From Mycobacterium noviomagense (GTDB lineage Bacteria; Actinomycetota; Actinomycetes; Mycobacteriales; Mycobacteriaceae), in contig NZ_AP022583.1 of NCBI RefSeq assembly GCF_010731635.1, positions 1,674,001 through 1,738,000 of the forward strand: 64,000 nucleotides of DNA, read 5' to 3'. Both the position numbers and the translations under genes were made by a program. This document shows positions 48,801 to 60,800 of the stretch, piece by piece. The stretch's first letter is position 1, and each line of letters starts with the position of its first letter. The notes beneath the pieces are model-generated. The model saw only the letters and a program-made list of their open reading frames with translations. It did no database searches and was not told the origin of the DNA.

Positions 48801-51800
48801 TCGGCTTGGAGCGGGTCGGGGTCGACGACTCATTCTTCGAGCTCGGCGGCGACAGCATCTTGTCAATGCAGGTGGCGTCACGGGCGCGTGCCGCCGGCCT
48901 GATGTGTCGGCCCCGCGACATTTTCGTCGAGCAGACGGTGGCGCGGCTGGCCGCGGTTGCCGAGGTGGTCGACGGGGGTGACGAACCGGTCGATGGCGGT
49001 GTCGGCCCCGTGATTGCGACCCCGATCATGCGCTGGCTGCACGACGTGGAGGGCCCGAGGAAGCAGTTCAACCAGACGCTGCTTCTGCAGGCGCCCGCTG
49101 GGGTTACCGAGGCCGATGTGGCGGTAGTGCTGCAAGCGGTGGTGGATCGGCATCCCATGCTGCGGGCCCGTGTCCAGGACGACGGCGCCGGCGGCTGGAC
49201 GTTGCAGGTGCCAAAGGTCGGATCAATAGACGTCCGCAGGTCGGTGCAAGCGGTGGACGCGCTGTCTACCGAGGCGCTGGCCAGCACGCGGTCGCAGCTC
49301 GACCCGGCCGCCGGTGTGATGTTCAGCGGGTTGTGGGTGACCTCCACCAGCCAGCTGATGCTCGTCATTCACCATTTGGTGGTTGATGGGGTGTCGTGGC
49401 GAATCCTGTTGGAAGACTTCAACTCTGCCTGGTCCCAACATCAGAGCGGGCAGCCGCTGGTGTTGCCGGCGACCGGGACGTCGTTTGCTCGGTGGGCGCA
49501 GCTGCTAAGTGAGTACGCACGCCGACCAGACGTGGTGGAGCAGGCTGGCGCGTGGCGGCAGCTGGCGGCGGCGCCGGCCTCGCTGCCCGCGGTGCGGCCG
49601 GAGGTGGACACCTATGCCAGCGCCGGGTTGTTGTCGGCGGCGCTGGACGCCGAGACCACTCGGATGCTGTTGGGTGCGGTGCCGGCGGCGTTCCATGCCG
49701 GAATCCACGACATTTTGTTGATCGGGTTCGCTTTGGCGGTTTCCGAGTTTGTGGGCACCCGCGGACCGGTCGGGATCGACGTCGAAGGCCACGGGCGCCA
49801 CGAGGAATTGGCCGACGGCCTTGACCTTTCGCGCACGGTGGGCTGGTTCACGACCAAATACCCGGTGTCGTTGACGGTCGGCGGGCTGGATTGGGCGCAG
49901 GTGACCGCCGGTGAGCCGGGGTTGGGGACCCTGATCAAGGACGTCAAGGAGCAGCTGCGCGCTCTTCCGGATCCGCTGACCTACGGCGTGTTGCGCTATT
50001 TGAACCCGGAGGTGGACCTTGACGGATCTGATCCGCCAATCGGCTTCAACTATCTAGGGCGCCTCGGCGGCACGGCCGGCCACGCGTCAGATCAGCCGTG
50101 GCGAATCAGCGAGGAGGGCTGGGCGCTCACCAGCGCCGCCGCGGCGATACCCATGCCGTTGGCGCACACGCTAGAGCTCAACGCCGGAACCCTCGACACC
50201 GACGCCGGCCCACAGCTGCACGCGACGTGGACGTGGGCCGCCTCAGCGCTGGGCGACCCAGAGGTCAGTCGGCTGAGCGAGTTGTGGTTTGACGCCTTGC
50301 GCGGTATCTGCGCGCACGTGCGAGCCGGTGGCGGCGGGCTGACGGCGTCGGATATCGCGCCGGCCCGGCTCAGCCAGCAGCAGATCGACGAGCTGTGCCG
50401 GCACTACCGGATAGCTGACATCTTGCCGTTGACGCCACTGCAGCAGGGGCTGCTGTTTCACGTCAGCAGCGGCCAGGACGGCGGCGACGACGTGTACGCG
50501 GTGCAACTGGATCTCACCCTCACCGGCCCGCTTGACCCGCACCGGCTGCAACATGCGGTGCACACCGTCGTCGCCCGGCATCCGAACCTGGTGGCTCGAT
50601 TCTGCGACCAATTCGACGAACCGGTGCAGGTCATTCCGGCTGATCCCGTCGTGCCCTGGCGCTACGCCGAGTTCAACCGTGACGGCGTCGATGTCGAGAA
50701 GCAGATCCAGCAGCTGTGTGCCGTCGAGCGTGACGCCGTCTACGAGCTCGCCGACCAACCAGCTTTTCGGGCGGCGCTGATCCGCATCGCTGCAGACCGG
50801 CACCGGTTCGTGCTGACCAACCACCACATCGTGCTCGACGGCTGGTCACTGCCGATCCTGCTGGGAGAAATCTTCGCCGCGTACTACGGCGAGCGCCTAC
50901 CCGCGCCCGTGCCGTATCGCCGGTTTGTCAGCTGGCTGGCCGATCGCGACCTCGATGCCGCCGGTGCGGCCTGGCGTGAGGTGCTCGCCGGTTTTGACAC
51001 CCCGACACTGGTCGGCCCGCCGGATCGGTTAGGGCTGGGACGGCGAGGCGTTGAATCGTTCCGGGTGCCGGAGCAGACAACCCGCGCCATCAGCGAGCTG
51101 GCGCGATCGCGCCACACCACCCTCAACACCGTGCTGCAGGCTGCTTATGCGCAGCTGCTGATGTCGCTGACGGGCCGCCAGGATGTGGTGTTCGGAACCA
51201 CGGTCTCGGGCCGGCCCGCCGAACTCGGCGGCGCCGACTCAATCGTGGGGCTGTTGATCAACACGGTGCCGGTACGGGCAACCGTCACTCCCACAACCAC
51301 CACCGCCGAACTGCTCGATCAACTGCAAAGCACGCACAACGCCACGCTCGAGCACCAGCACCTAGCGCTACGCGACCTTCACCGCCTCACCGGTCATGAC
51401 CGACTGTTCGACACGGTTTTCGTGTACGAGAACTATCCGCTCGACACGGCCGCGCTGCTCGCAGGCCGAGAATGGGCGGTTACCGAGTTCAGCGTCCGTG
51501 AATACAACCACTACCCGCTTGCGCTCGTAGCGATGCCGGGCGTCGAACTAGAGCTTCGCGTCGAATTCGACAGCGACGTTTTCGACGCCGACGCCGTCGA
51601 GGCGCTGGTCGACCGGTTGCAGGGAGTGTTGGCCGCCATGACGGCCGACCCCGCACGCCGACTTTCCTTGACGGATCTCCTCAATGAGCGTGAGCGCGCC
51701 CGCCTCGGCCAGTGGGGCAATTGGGCGGCGTTGACGCAGCCGACGGCCGCGGCGGCGTCGATTCCGCAGGTCTTCGCTAGCCAGGTCGCGCGTGCTCCGG

Positions 51801-54800
51801 AGGCCGTGGCGGTGAGTTGCCGAGGCCGCACCATGACCTATCGCGATGTTGACGAGGCGTCCAACCGATTGGCGCACCTGCTGGCCGGCCATGGAGTCGG
51901 CCCGGGTGAGTATGTGGCGCTGCTGTTTCCCCGGTCCGCCGAGGCGATCGTCGCGATCCTGGCGGTGCTGAAAACCGGGGCGGCGTACCTACCGATCGAC
52001 CCGGCACACCCGCAGACTCGCATCGAGTTCATGCTTGCCGACGCCGCGCCGATTGCCGCGATCACCGCTACCGAGCTAGCCGACCGGCTGGACGGGTTCG
52101 ATACGGTGACCATCGATCCCGACGACCCGGCCCTCGACCGCCAACCTGCTACGCCGCTACCGGCTCCGGCGCCCGACGACATCGCCTACATCATCTACAC
52201 GTCCGGCACCACCGGGGTTCCGAAAGGGGTGTCGGTCACCCACCACAATGTGATCCGGCTGTTCGATTCGCTGGAAGTCGGCATAGAAGTGGGACCGGAA
52301 CAAGTCTGGTCGCAGTGTCACTCCTACGCGTTTGACTACTCGGTGTGGGAAATCTGGGGTGCCCTGCTGCATGGCGGGCGGCTGCTGGTGGTGCCCGAAG
52401 AGGTGACCGCTTCCCCGGACGACTTCCACGCTTTGTTAGTTGCTGAGCGGGTCAGCGTCTTAAGCCAAACCCCTTCGGCGGTCGGGGTGCTCTCCCCCGA
52501 GGGGTTGGAGTCAACGGCACTGGTGGTTTCCGCGGAGGCGTGTCCGGCCGATGTGGTGGATCGGTGGGCACCCGGGCGGGTGGTGATCAACGGGTGCGGC
52601 CCAACCGAGACCACGGTCTACGCATCGCTCAGTAGACCGCTGGCAGCGGGATCAGGAGAACCGCCGATCGGTTCGCCGGCGCCGGGAGCGGCGTTGTTTG
52701 TGCTCGACGGGTGGCTGCGCCCGCTGCCGGCCGGGGTGGTCGGTGAGTTGTATGTCGCTGGCGCCGGCGTTGGCGCCGGTTATGTGCGCCGGCCGGGGTT
52801 GACCGCGGCGCGGTTTGTGGCGTGTCCGTTCGCCGACGGTGGGGTGCGGATGTATCGGACCGGGGATTTGGTGCGCTGGCGCGCCGACGGTCAGCTGGAT
52901 TATCTGGGCCGTGCCGATGAGCAGGTCAAGATCCGCGGGTATCGCATCGAACTCGGCGAAATCCAGGCCGCCCTCGCGAGTTTGGACGGTGTGGAGCAGG
53001 CGGTGGTGATCGCCCGTGAGGACCGCCCCGGCGACAAACGCCTGGTGGGTTACATCACCGGTACCGCCGACCCGGCCCACCTCCGCTACCAGCTGGTGGA
53101 GCGGCTACCTGCCTACATGGTCCCGGCGGCCGTGGTGGTGGTAGACGCGCTGCCGCTGACGGTCAACGGCAAATTGGACAGGCGTGCCTTGCCGGCACCC
53201 GACTACACCGAGACTGGCGGGCATCGGCCTCCGGCCAACGCGATCGAGGAGATCCTGGCCGGCGTCTACGCCCAGGTACTGGGTGTGGAGCGGGTCGGCG
53301 TCGACGACTCCTTCTTCGAGCTTGGCGGCGACAGCATTTCGGCGATGCGCCTCACCGCGGCGATCAACACCGGCCTGGACGCCAACCTTGCGGTGCGCGC
53401 CGTGTTCGAGGCGCCCACGGTGGCCCAGCTGGCGCTCCGGATCGGTGCTGGAGGTGCGGGTCGCCTCCAGCCGTTGACGTCGGCCGAACGGCCGCCGGTG
53501 ATTCCGTTGTCGTTTGCCCAGCAGCGGTTGTGGTTCCTGGACCAGCTGCAGGGACCGTCACCGATCTACAACATCGCAGCGGCGCTGCGGCTGCACGGGC
53601 CCCTTGACGCCGACGCCCTGCAGGCAGCGCTGGTCGACGTGGTGGGCCGCCACGAAAGCCTGCGCACCGTGATCGCCACGGTCGACGGAACACCCCAACA
53701 GGTAGTGCTTCCGGCACAGCAGGCCGAGTTCGGGTGGGACCTTGTCGATGCCACCGAATGGTCGGCAACTCAGCTGGAGGAGGCACTCGACACCGCGGCC
53801 CGTCACACTTTCGGTCTGGCGACTGACATCCCGTTGCATACACGGCTTTTCAAGCGCGCTGATAACGAACACATCCTGGTGCTCGTGGTCCACCACATTG
53901 CAGCGGACGGCTGGTCGCTCAGACCGCTGGCGCGTGACCTGAGTGTCGCTTATGCCAGCCGCCACCAGGGGCGGGCACCTACCTGGGCGCCGCTGCCGGT
54001 GCAGTACGCCGATTACACGCTCTGGCAGCACAGGCAACTGGGCGACGCCGACGATCCCAGCAGCCAAATCGCGGCGCAGCTGGAGTTTTGGGAGCAGGCG
54101 CTCGCCGGCATGCCGCAACGCCTAGATCTTCCTACCGATCGGCCCTATCCCGCGGTCGCCGACCTGCGCGGCGCGCGGCTGAGTGTGGAGTGGCCGGCCG
54201 AGCTGCAGCAGCAGGTGGCGCGGGTGGCGCGTGAACACAACGCCACCAACTTCATGGTGATGCAAACCGCCCTGGCGGTACTACTTTCCAAGTTGAGCGC
54301 CAGCAGCGACATAGCCGTCGGGTTCCCGATCGCCGGTCGCCGTGACCCCGTCCTCGATGACCTTGTCGGGTTTTTCGTCAATACCTTGGTACTGCGCGTC
54401 GACCTGAGCGGCAATCCCAGCGTCGCCGACCTACTGGCGCAAGTGCGCACCCGCAGCCTGGCCGCCTACGAGCACCAAGACGTGCCGTTCGAAGTGCTCG
54501 TCGAGCGGCTCAACCCCGTCCGAAGCCTGGCCCATCACCCGTTGATCCAGGTGGGGTTGGCCTGGCAGAACAACGCCCCCGCCGAACTCGCCTTGGGCGA
54601 CGTACATGTCAGCCGGCTGCCGGTGGACACCCACACGGCCCGCATGGACCTGGCTATCTTTCTTGAGGAGCACTGGGACGCAGGCGGGCAGCCGGCCGGC
54701 ATCAGTGGGACGGTGGAGTTCCGCACCGATGTCTTCGACGCCCCCAGCATCACAACACTGATCGAGCGGTTGCAGCGGGTATTGGCGGCTATCACTGCCG

Positions 54801-57800
54801 ATCCCAGCCGGCCGTTGTCGGCGATCGATGTACTCGACGAGCCTGAGCAGGCCCGGCTGGATGAGTGGGGTAACCGGGCGGTGCTGACGCAGCCGCCGCC
54901 GACGCGGGTGTCGATTCCGGAGCTGTTCGCCACGCACGTGGCGCATGCTCCGGAAGCAGTAGCGCTGACATGCGATGACGTTTCGTGGACCTACCGCGAG
55001 CTGGACGAAGTATCCAACCGGTTGGCGCACTTGCTAACTGCACATGGGGCGGGTCCGAGAAATTGTGTGGCGCTGCTGTTGCCGCGCTCCGCTGAGGCCG
55101 TCGTGGCGATGCTCGCCGTTCTGAAGACCGGGGCGGCCTATCTGCCGATCGACCTAGCACACCCGGTGGCACGTGTCGGGTTCATGCTCGGCGACGCCGC
55201 CCCGATCGCCGCGCTCACCACCACGGGCTTGCGGTCGCGATTGGACGGGCACGAGCTACCGGTCGTCGAGGTCGACGACCCCCGCATCCCGACCTATCCT
55301 GCCACCGCATTGCCGGCACCGGCCCCGGAGGACATCGCCTACCTCATCTACACCTCGGGCACTACTGGCGTTCCCAAAGGTGTAGCGATCAGCCACCACA
55401 ACGTCACCCAACTGCTGGCGTCGCTAGATGCGGGCTTGCCGGCAGCAGGGGTATGGGCACACAGTCACTCCGCGGCCTTCGACGTCTCGGTATGGGAGAT
55501 TTTCGGAGCGCTGCTGCGGGGCGGACGTCTGGTGGTGGTGCCCGAGTCGGTCGCAGCGTCGCCCGAAGACTTCCACGACCTGCTGGCTGCTGAACACGTC
55601 AGTGTGCTGACCCAAACCCCTTCTGCCGCAAAGGTTCTCTCTCCCGAGGGGCTGGAAGCGGCGACATTGGTGACAGTTGGTGAGGCCTGTCCGGCCGAGG
55701 TGGTGGAGCGGTGGGCACCCGGGCGGGTGATGATCAACGCCTACGGTCCGACCGAGACGACGATGTGCGTAGCGATAAGCACGCCGTTGACGCCCGGCTC
55801 GGTTGTCCCGATCGGTTCGCCGGTGCCAGGGGCGGCGTTGTTTGTGCTCGATGACTGGTTGCGTCCAGTGCCCGCCGGTGTGATCGGAGAGTTGTATGTG
55901 GCCGGCGCCGGGCTGGCGTATGGGTACGTGCGCCGGGCGGGGTTGACCGCATCGCGGTTTGTGGCGTGCCCCTTCGGGAAGCTTGGGGCCCGGATGTATC
56001 GCACCGGCGATCTGGTGCGCTGGCGCCCCGATGGGCAGCTGGACTATCTGGGCCGCGCCGATGAGCAGGTCAAGATCCGCGGCTATCGCATCGAACTCGG
56101 CGAAATACAAGCAGCGCTGGCTGCTTTGGATGGGGTCCAGCAGGCGGCGGTGGTTGCCCGCGAGGACCGCCCCGGCGACAAGCGCCTGGTGGGCTATTTC
56201 ACCGGCTCCGCCGACCCGGCCCAGATCCGCGCACAGCTGAGCGAGCGGCTCCCTCGCTACATGGTGCCGGCCGCAGTAGTGCAGCTCGACGCCTTGCCCT
56301 TGACAGTCAACGGCAAGCTCGACATTCGGGCCCTGCCAGCGCCTGAATACCAGCATGCCGATCGGTATCGCGCGCCGAGCAACGCGGTCGAGGAAATCCT
56401 GGTTGGCATATACGCCGACGTGCTGGGCTTGGAGCGGGTCGGGGTCGACGACTCCTTCTTCGAGTTGGGTGGGGATTCCCTGTCAGCCATGCGCGTGATG
56501 GCCGCAGTCAACGCCAGCCTCGATGCCCATGTCGCGGTCCGGACCCTGTTTGAGGCGCCCACGGTGGCCCAGCTGGCACCGCGGATTGGGGTGGGAGGCG
56601 CAGGACGGCTTGGGCCGTTGACACCGGTGGAGCGGCCGGCGGTGGTGCCCTTGTCGTTCGCCCAGCAGCGATTGTGGTTTATCGACCAGTTGCAGGGGCC
56701 CTCACCGATCTACAACATGGCGGTGGCGTTGCGGCTGCGCGGGCGCCTTGATTCCGACGCACTGCGGGCGGCGCTGACTGATGTGGTGGAGCGCCATGAA
56801 AGCCTGCGGACTTTGTTCGTAGCGGTCGACGGGATACCGCAGCAGGTGGTGGTTCCTGTGGAGCAGGCTGACTTCGGCTGGGAGGTGATCGATGCCAGTG
56901 CCTGGTCGGAAACCCAGCTAGACAAGGGTATCCACGCCACGGTGCGGCACACTTTTGACCTCGCCAGCGAGATCCCTTTGCGGGCAAGGCTTTTCCGAAT
57001 TGCAGACGAAGAGCACGTGGCGGTGGCCGCAGTGCATCATATTGCCGCGGACGGTTGGTCGATCACCCCGCTGGTGCGCGACTTGGGAATGGCCTACGCC
57101 AGCCGGTGTACGGGAATGGCCCCCGAATGGGCGCCATTGCCAGTGCAATACGTCGATTACACGCTGTGGCAGCGAGCTCAGTTCGGTGATCTGGCCGATA
57201 GTGAGAGCCCGATCGCGGCCCAGCTGGCGTACTGGGAACATGCGCTGGCCGGGATGCCCGAACGCCTTGAGTTGCCTACCGATCGGCCTTATCCGGCGGT
57301 CGCGGATCACCGTGGCGCCCGGGTGACCGTTGACTGGCCGGCTGAGCTACAACAGCAGATCGACCATCTGGCCCGCGAGCACAACGCCACTAGCTTCATG
57401 GTGATGCAGGCTGCCCTGGCGATACTGCTTTCCAAGGTCAGCGCCAGCAGCGACATAGCCGTTGGGTTCCCCATCGCCGGGCGCCGCGATTCCGCCCTCG
57501 ATGAGCTCGTCGGATTTTTCGTCAACACCTTGGTGCTGCGCGTTGATCTAACCGGGAACCTCAGTGTGGCAGAGCTTCTCGAGCAGGTACGGGCGCGCGC
57601 CCTGGCCGCCTATGAGCACCAAGACGTCCCCTTTGAGTTGCTGGTAGAGCGGCTGAAACCCACCCGAAGTTTGGCTCATTCCCCGCTGGTGCAGGTGGTG
57701 TTGGGCTGGCAGAACTTCGCATGGGCCGGCGACCCTGTAGCCACGGTGCCGCTGGGTCACCTAGAGGTCACGGGGATGCCGGTTGACACGCGCACCGCTC

Positions 57801-60800
57801 GTATGGATCTCACGTTTGTCCTGGCCGAACAATGGACAGAAACCGGCGAGCCCGCCGGGATCGGCGGGCTGGTGGAGTTTCGCACCGATGTCTTCGACGC
57901 GGCCAGCATCGAGACGTTGATTGAGCGGTTCAGGCGGTTGGTAGCGACCATCACCGCCGACCCGGCTCGGCGGTTGTCGTCGATTGATGTGCTCGATGCC
58001 GCCGACCATGCCCGGTTGGAGGGTTGGGCGAACCGGGCAGTGTTGACTCAGCCGGTGACTGCAGCGGTGTCGATTCCGGAGGTGTTTGCCGCCCGGGTGG
58101 CGCAGGCACCTGAGGCGGTGGCGGTCAGCTTCCAGGGCCGCGCCATGACTTACCGCGAGGTTGATGCGGCGTCTAACCGGTTGGCGCATCTGCTGGTGGA
58201 CCACGGCGTGGGCCCGGGGCAGCGGGTGGCGGTGTTGGTGCCGCGTTCGGGCGAGGCGGTTGTGGCGATTTTGGGGGTGCTCAAGGCGGGGGCGGCGTAT
58301 GTGCCGTTGGATCCGGCGCACCCGGCGGCGCGGATCGAGTTTCTGCTTGATGATGCCGCCCCGATCGCGGCGATCACGACGGCGGACCTGCGCCCGCGGC
58401 TGGACGGCCACAACCTGCTGGTGATCGACATCGACGACCCCGCCATCCGCACCCAGCTCGCGACGGGGCTGGCGGCGCCGGCCCCGGAGGGTATTGCGTA
58501 TTTGATCTACACCTCGGGCACCACCGGTGTGCCCAAAGGCGTGGCGGTGCCGCATGGCAACGTGACGCGGTTGTTGGAGACGTTGGCCGCCGATATCGGG
58601 GGCGCCGGGGTGTGGTCGCAGTGTCATTCGTTGGCGTTCGATTTTTCGGTGTGGGAGATCTTTGGTGCGCTGCTGGGTGGGGGGCGGCTGGTGGTGGTGC
58701 CCGACGCGGTGGTGCGCGCCCCGGAGGAGTTGCACGCGCTGCTGGTGGCCGAGCGGGTCAGTGTGTTGAGCCAGACCCCGTCGGCGTTTTATGCGCTGCA
58801 GTCCGCCGACGCGCTGGCCCCCGAGCTCGGCCAACGGCTGGCGCTTGAGGCGGTGGTGTTTGGTGGGGAGGCGTTGGAGCCGCAGCGGCTGCGCCCGTGG
58901 CTGGGCAACCACCCGGATGCGCCGCGGTTGATCAACATGTATGGCATCACCGAGACCACGGTGCACGCCTCCTACCGGCCGATTACCGCCGGCGATGTGG
59001 AGGCGATGGCCAGCCCGATCGGGGTGCCGTTGGCGCATCTGGGGTTTTTCGTGCTGGATGGCTGGTTGCGTCCGGTGCCCTCGGGGGTGGTGGGCGAGTT
59101 GTATGTGGCCGGCGCCGGGGTGGCGTATGGGTATGTGGGCCGGGCGGGGTTGACCGCGGCGCGGTTTGTGGCGTGTCCGTTCGCCGACACTGGGGTGCGG
59201 ATGTATCGGACCGGGGATTTGGTGCGCTGGCGCGCCGATGGGCAGTTGGATTATCTGGGCCGTGCCGATGAGCAGGTCAAGATCCGCGGCTACCGGATCG
59301 AACTCGGCGAGATCCAGGCCGCCCTCGCGAGTGTGGACGGTGTGGAGCAGGCGGTGGTGATCGCCCGTGAGGACCGCCCCGGCGACAAACGCCTGGTCGG
59401 CTACATCACCGGTACCGCCGACCCGGCCCAAGCGCGCGCCCAGCTGGCCGAGCGGTTGCCGGGCTATATGGTGCCCGCGGCGATCGTGGCCCTGGAGGCG
59501 TTGCCGTTGACGGTCAACGGCAAGCTGGACACCCGCGCCCTGCCGGCCCCCGAGTACGCCGACGCGGCGGGGTATCGCGCCCCCGGTGATGCGGTGGAGC
59601 AGATTTTGGCCGACATTTTCGCCGAGGTGCTGGGCTTGGAGCGGGTGGGGGTGGACGACTCGTTCTTCGAGTTGGGTGGGGACAGCATTTTGTCGATGCA
59701 GGTGGTGGCCCGGGCCCGGGCGGCGGGGGTGGTGTGTCGGCCCCGTGATGTGTTCGTCGAGCAGACGGTGGCCCGGCTGGCCCGGGTGGCCGCGGTGGCC
59801 GACGCCGAAACCGGCGTGGTCGATGAGGGTGTGGGCCGGGTGCCGGCGACCCCGATCATGCGCTGGCTGGCCGGTTTTGACGGCGCCATCGAGCAGTTCA
59901 ACCAGACCATGGTGGTGCAGGCCCCGCCCGGGGTGACCCAAACCGATGTGGTGGTGCTGGTGCAGGCGTTGCTGGATCGCCACGCGATGCTGCGCGCGCG
60001 CCTCGAACACCACGACACGGCAGGCGGGTGGGTGCTGGTGGTGCCCGAGCCCGGATCGGTCGACGCCGCCGAGCGGGTGCACACCGTGGAAGCGCTGTCG
60101 GATGAGGCGTTGGTGGCGGCCCGCTCGGGGTTGGATCCGGCGGCCGGGGTGATGCTGCGCGCGCTGTGGGTGGCTGACACCGGGCGGCTGGTGGTGCTGA
60201 TTCACCATTTGGCCGTGGATGGGGTGTCGTGGCGGATCCTGCTCGAGGACCTCAACGTGGCCTGGGCCCAGCACCGGGCCGGCCAGCCGATCGCGTTGGC
60301 GGCGCCGGGGACCTCGTTTGCCCGCTGGGCCGCCCTGCTGCACGAGCACGCCCAGCGCCCCGAGGTCACCGCCACCGCCCAGACGTGGCGGCAGGTGGCC
60401 GGCGCCCCGGCCGTGCTGCCCGCGCCCGACCCGAGCGTGGATACCTACGCCACGGCCGGGCATTCCTCGGCGCAACTGGATGTGGAGAGCACCCGGATGC
60501 TGCTCGGTGAGGTGCCCGCGGCGTTTCACACCGGCATTGGCGACATCCTGGTGATCGCCTTCGGCATCGCGATCACCGAGTTTGTGGGGGACCCCACCGG
60601 CCCGGTGGGTGTTGATGTGGAGGGTCATGGCCGCCACGAGGAGCAGTTGGGTGCGGAGCTGGATCTGTCCCGCACGGTGGGCTGGTTCACCGCCAAATAC
60701 CCGGTGGCGTTGCGGGTCGCTGGCCTGGACTGGGCGCAGGTGGTCGCCGGTGGGCCCGGGTTGGGGGCGCTGATCAAAGACGCCAAAGAACAACTGCGCG

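Noticed and set aside
57761..60793. 1010-codon open frame on the minus strand inside the large NRPS
   Set aside because: It lies antisense to intact A, PCP and E domains with perfect motifs. Its His/Arg/Gly-rich translation has no recognisable domain, and it is explained by extreme GC3.
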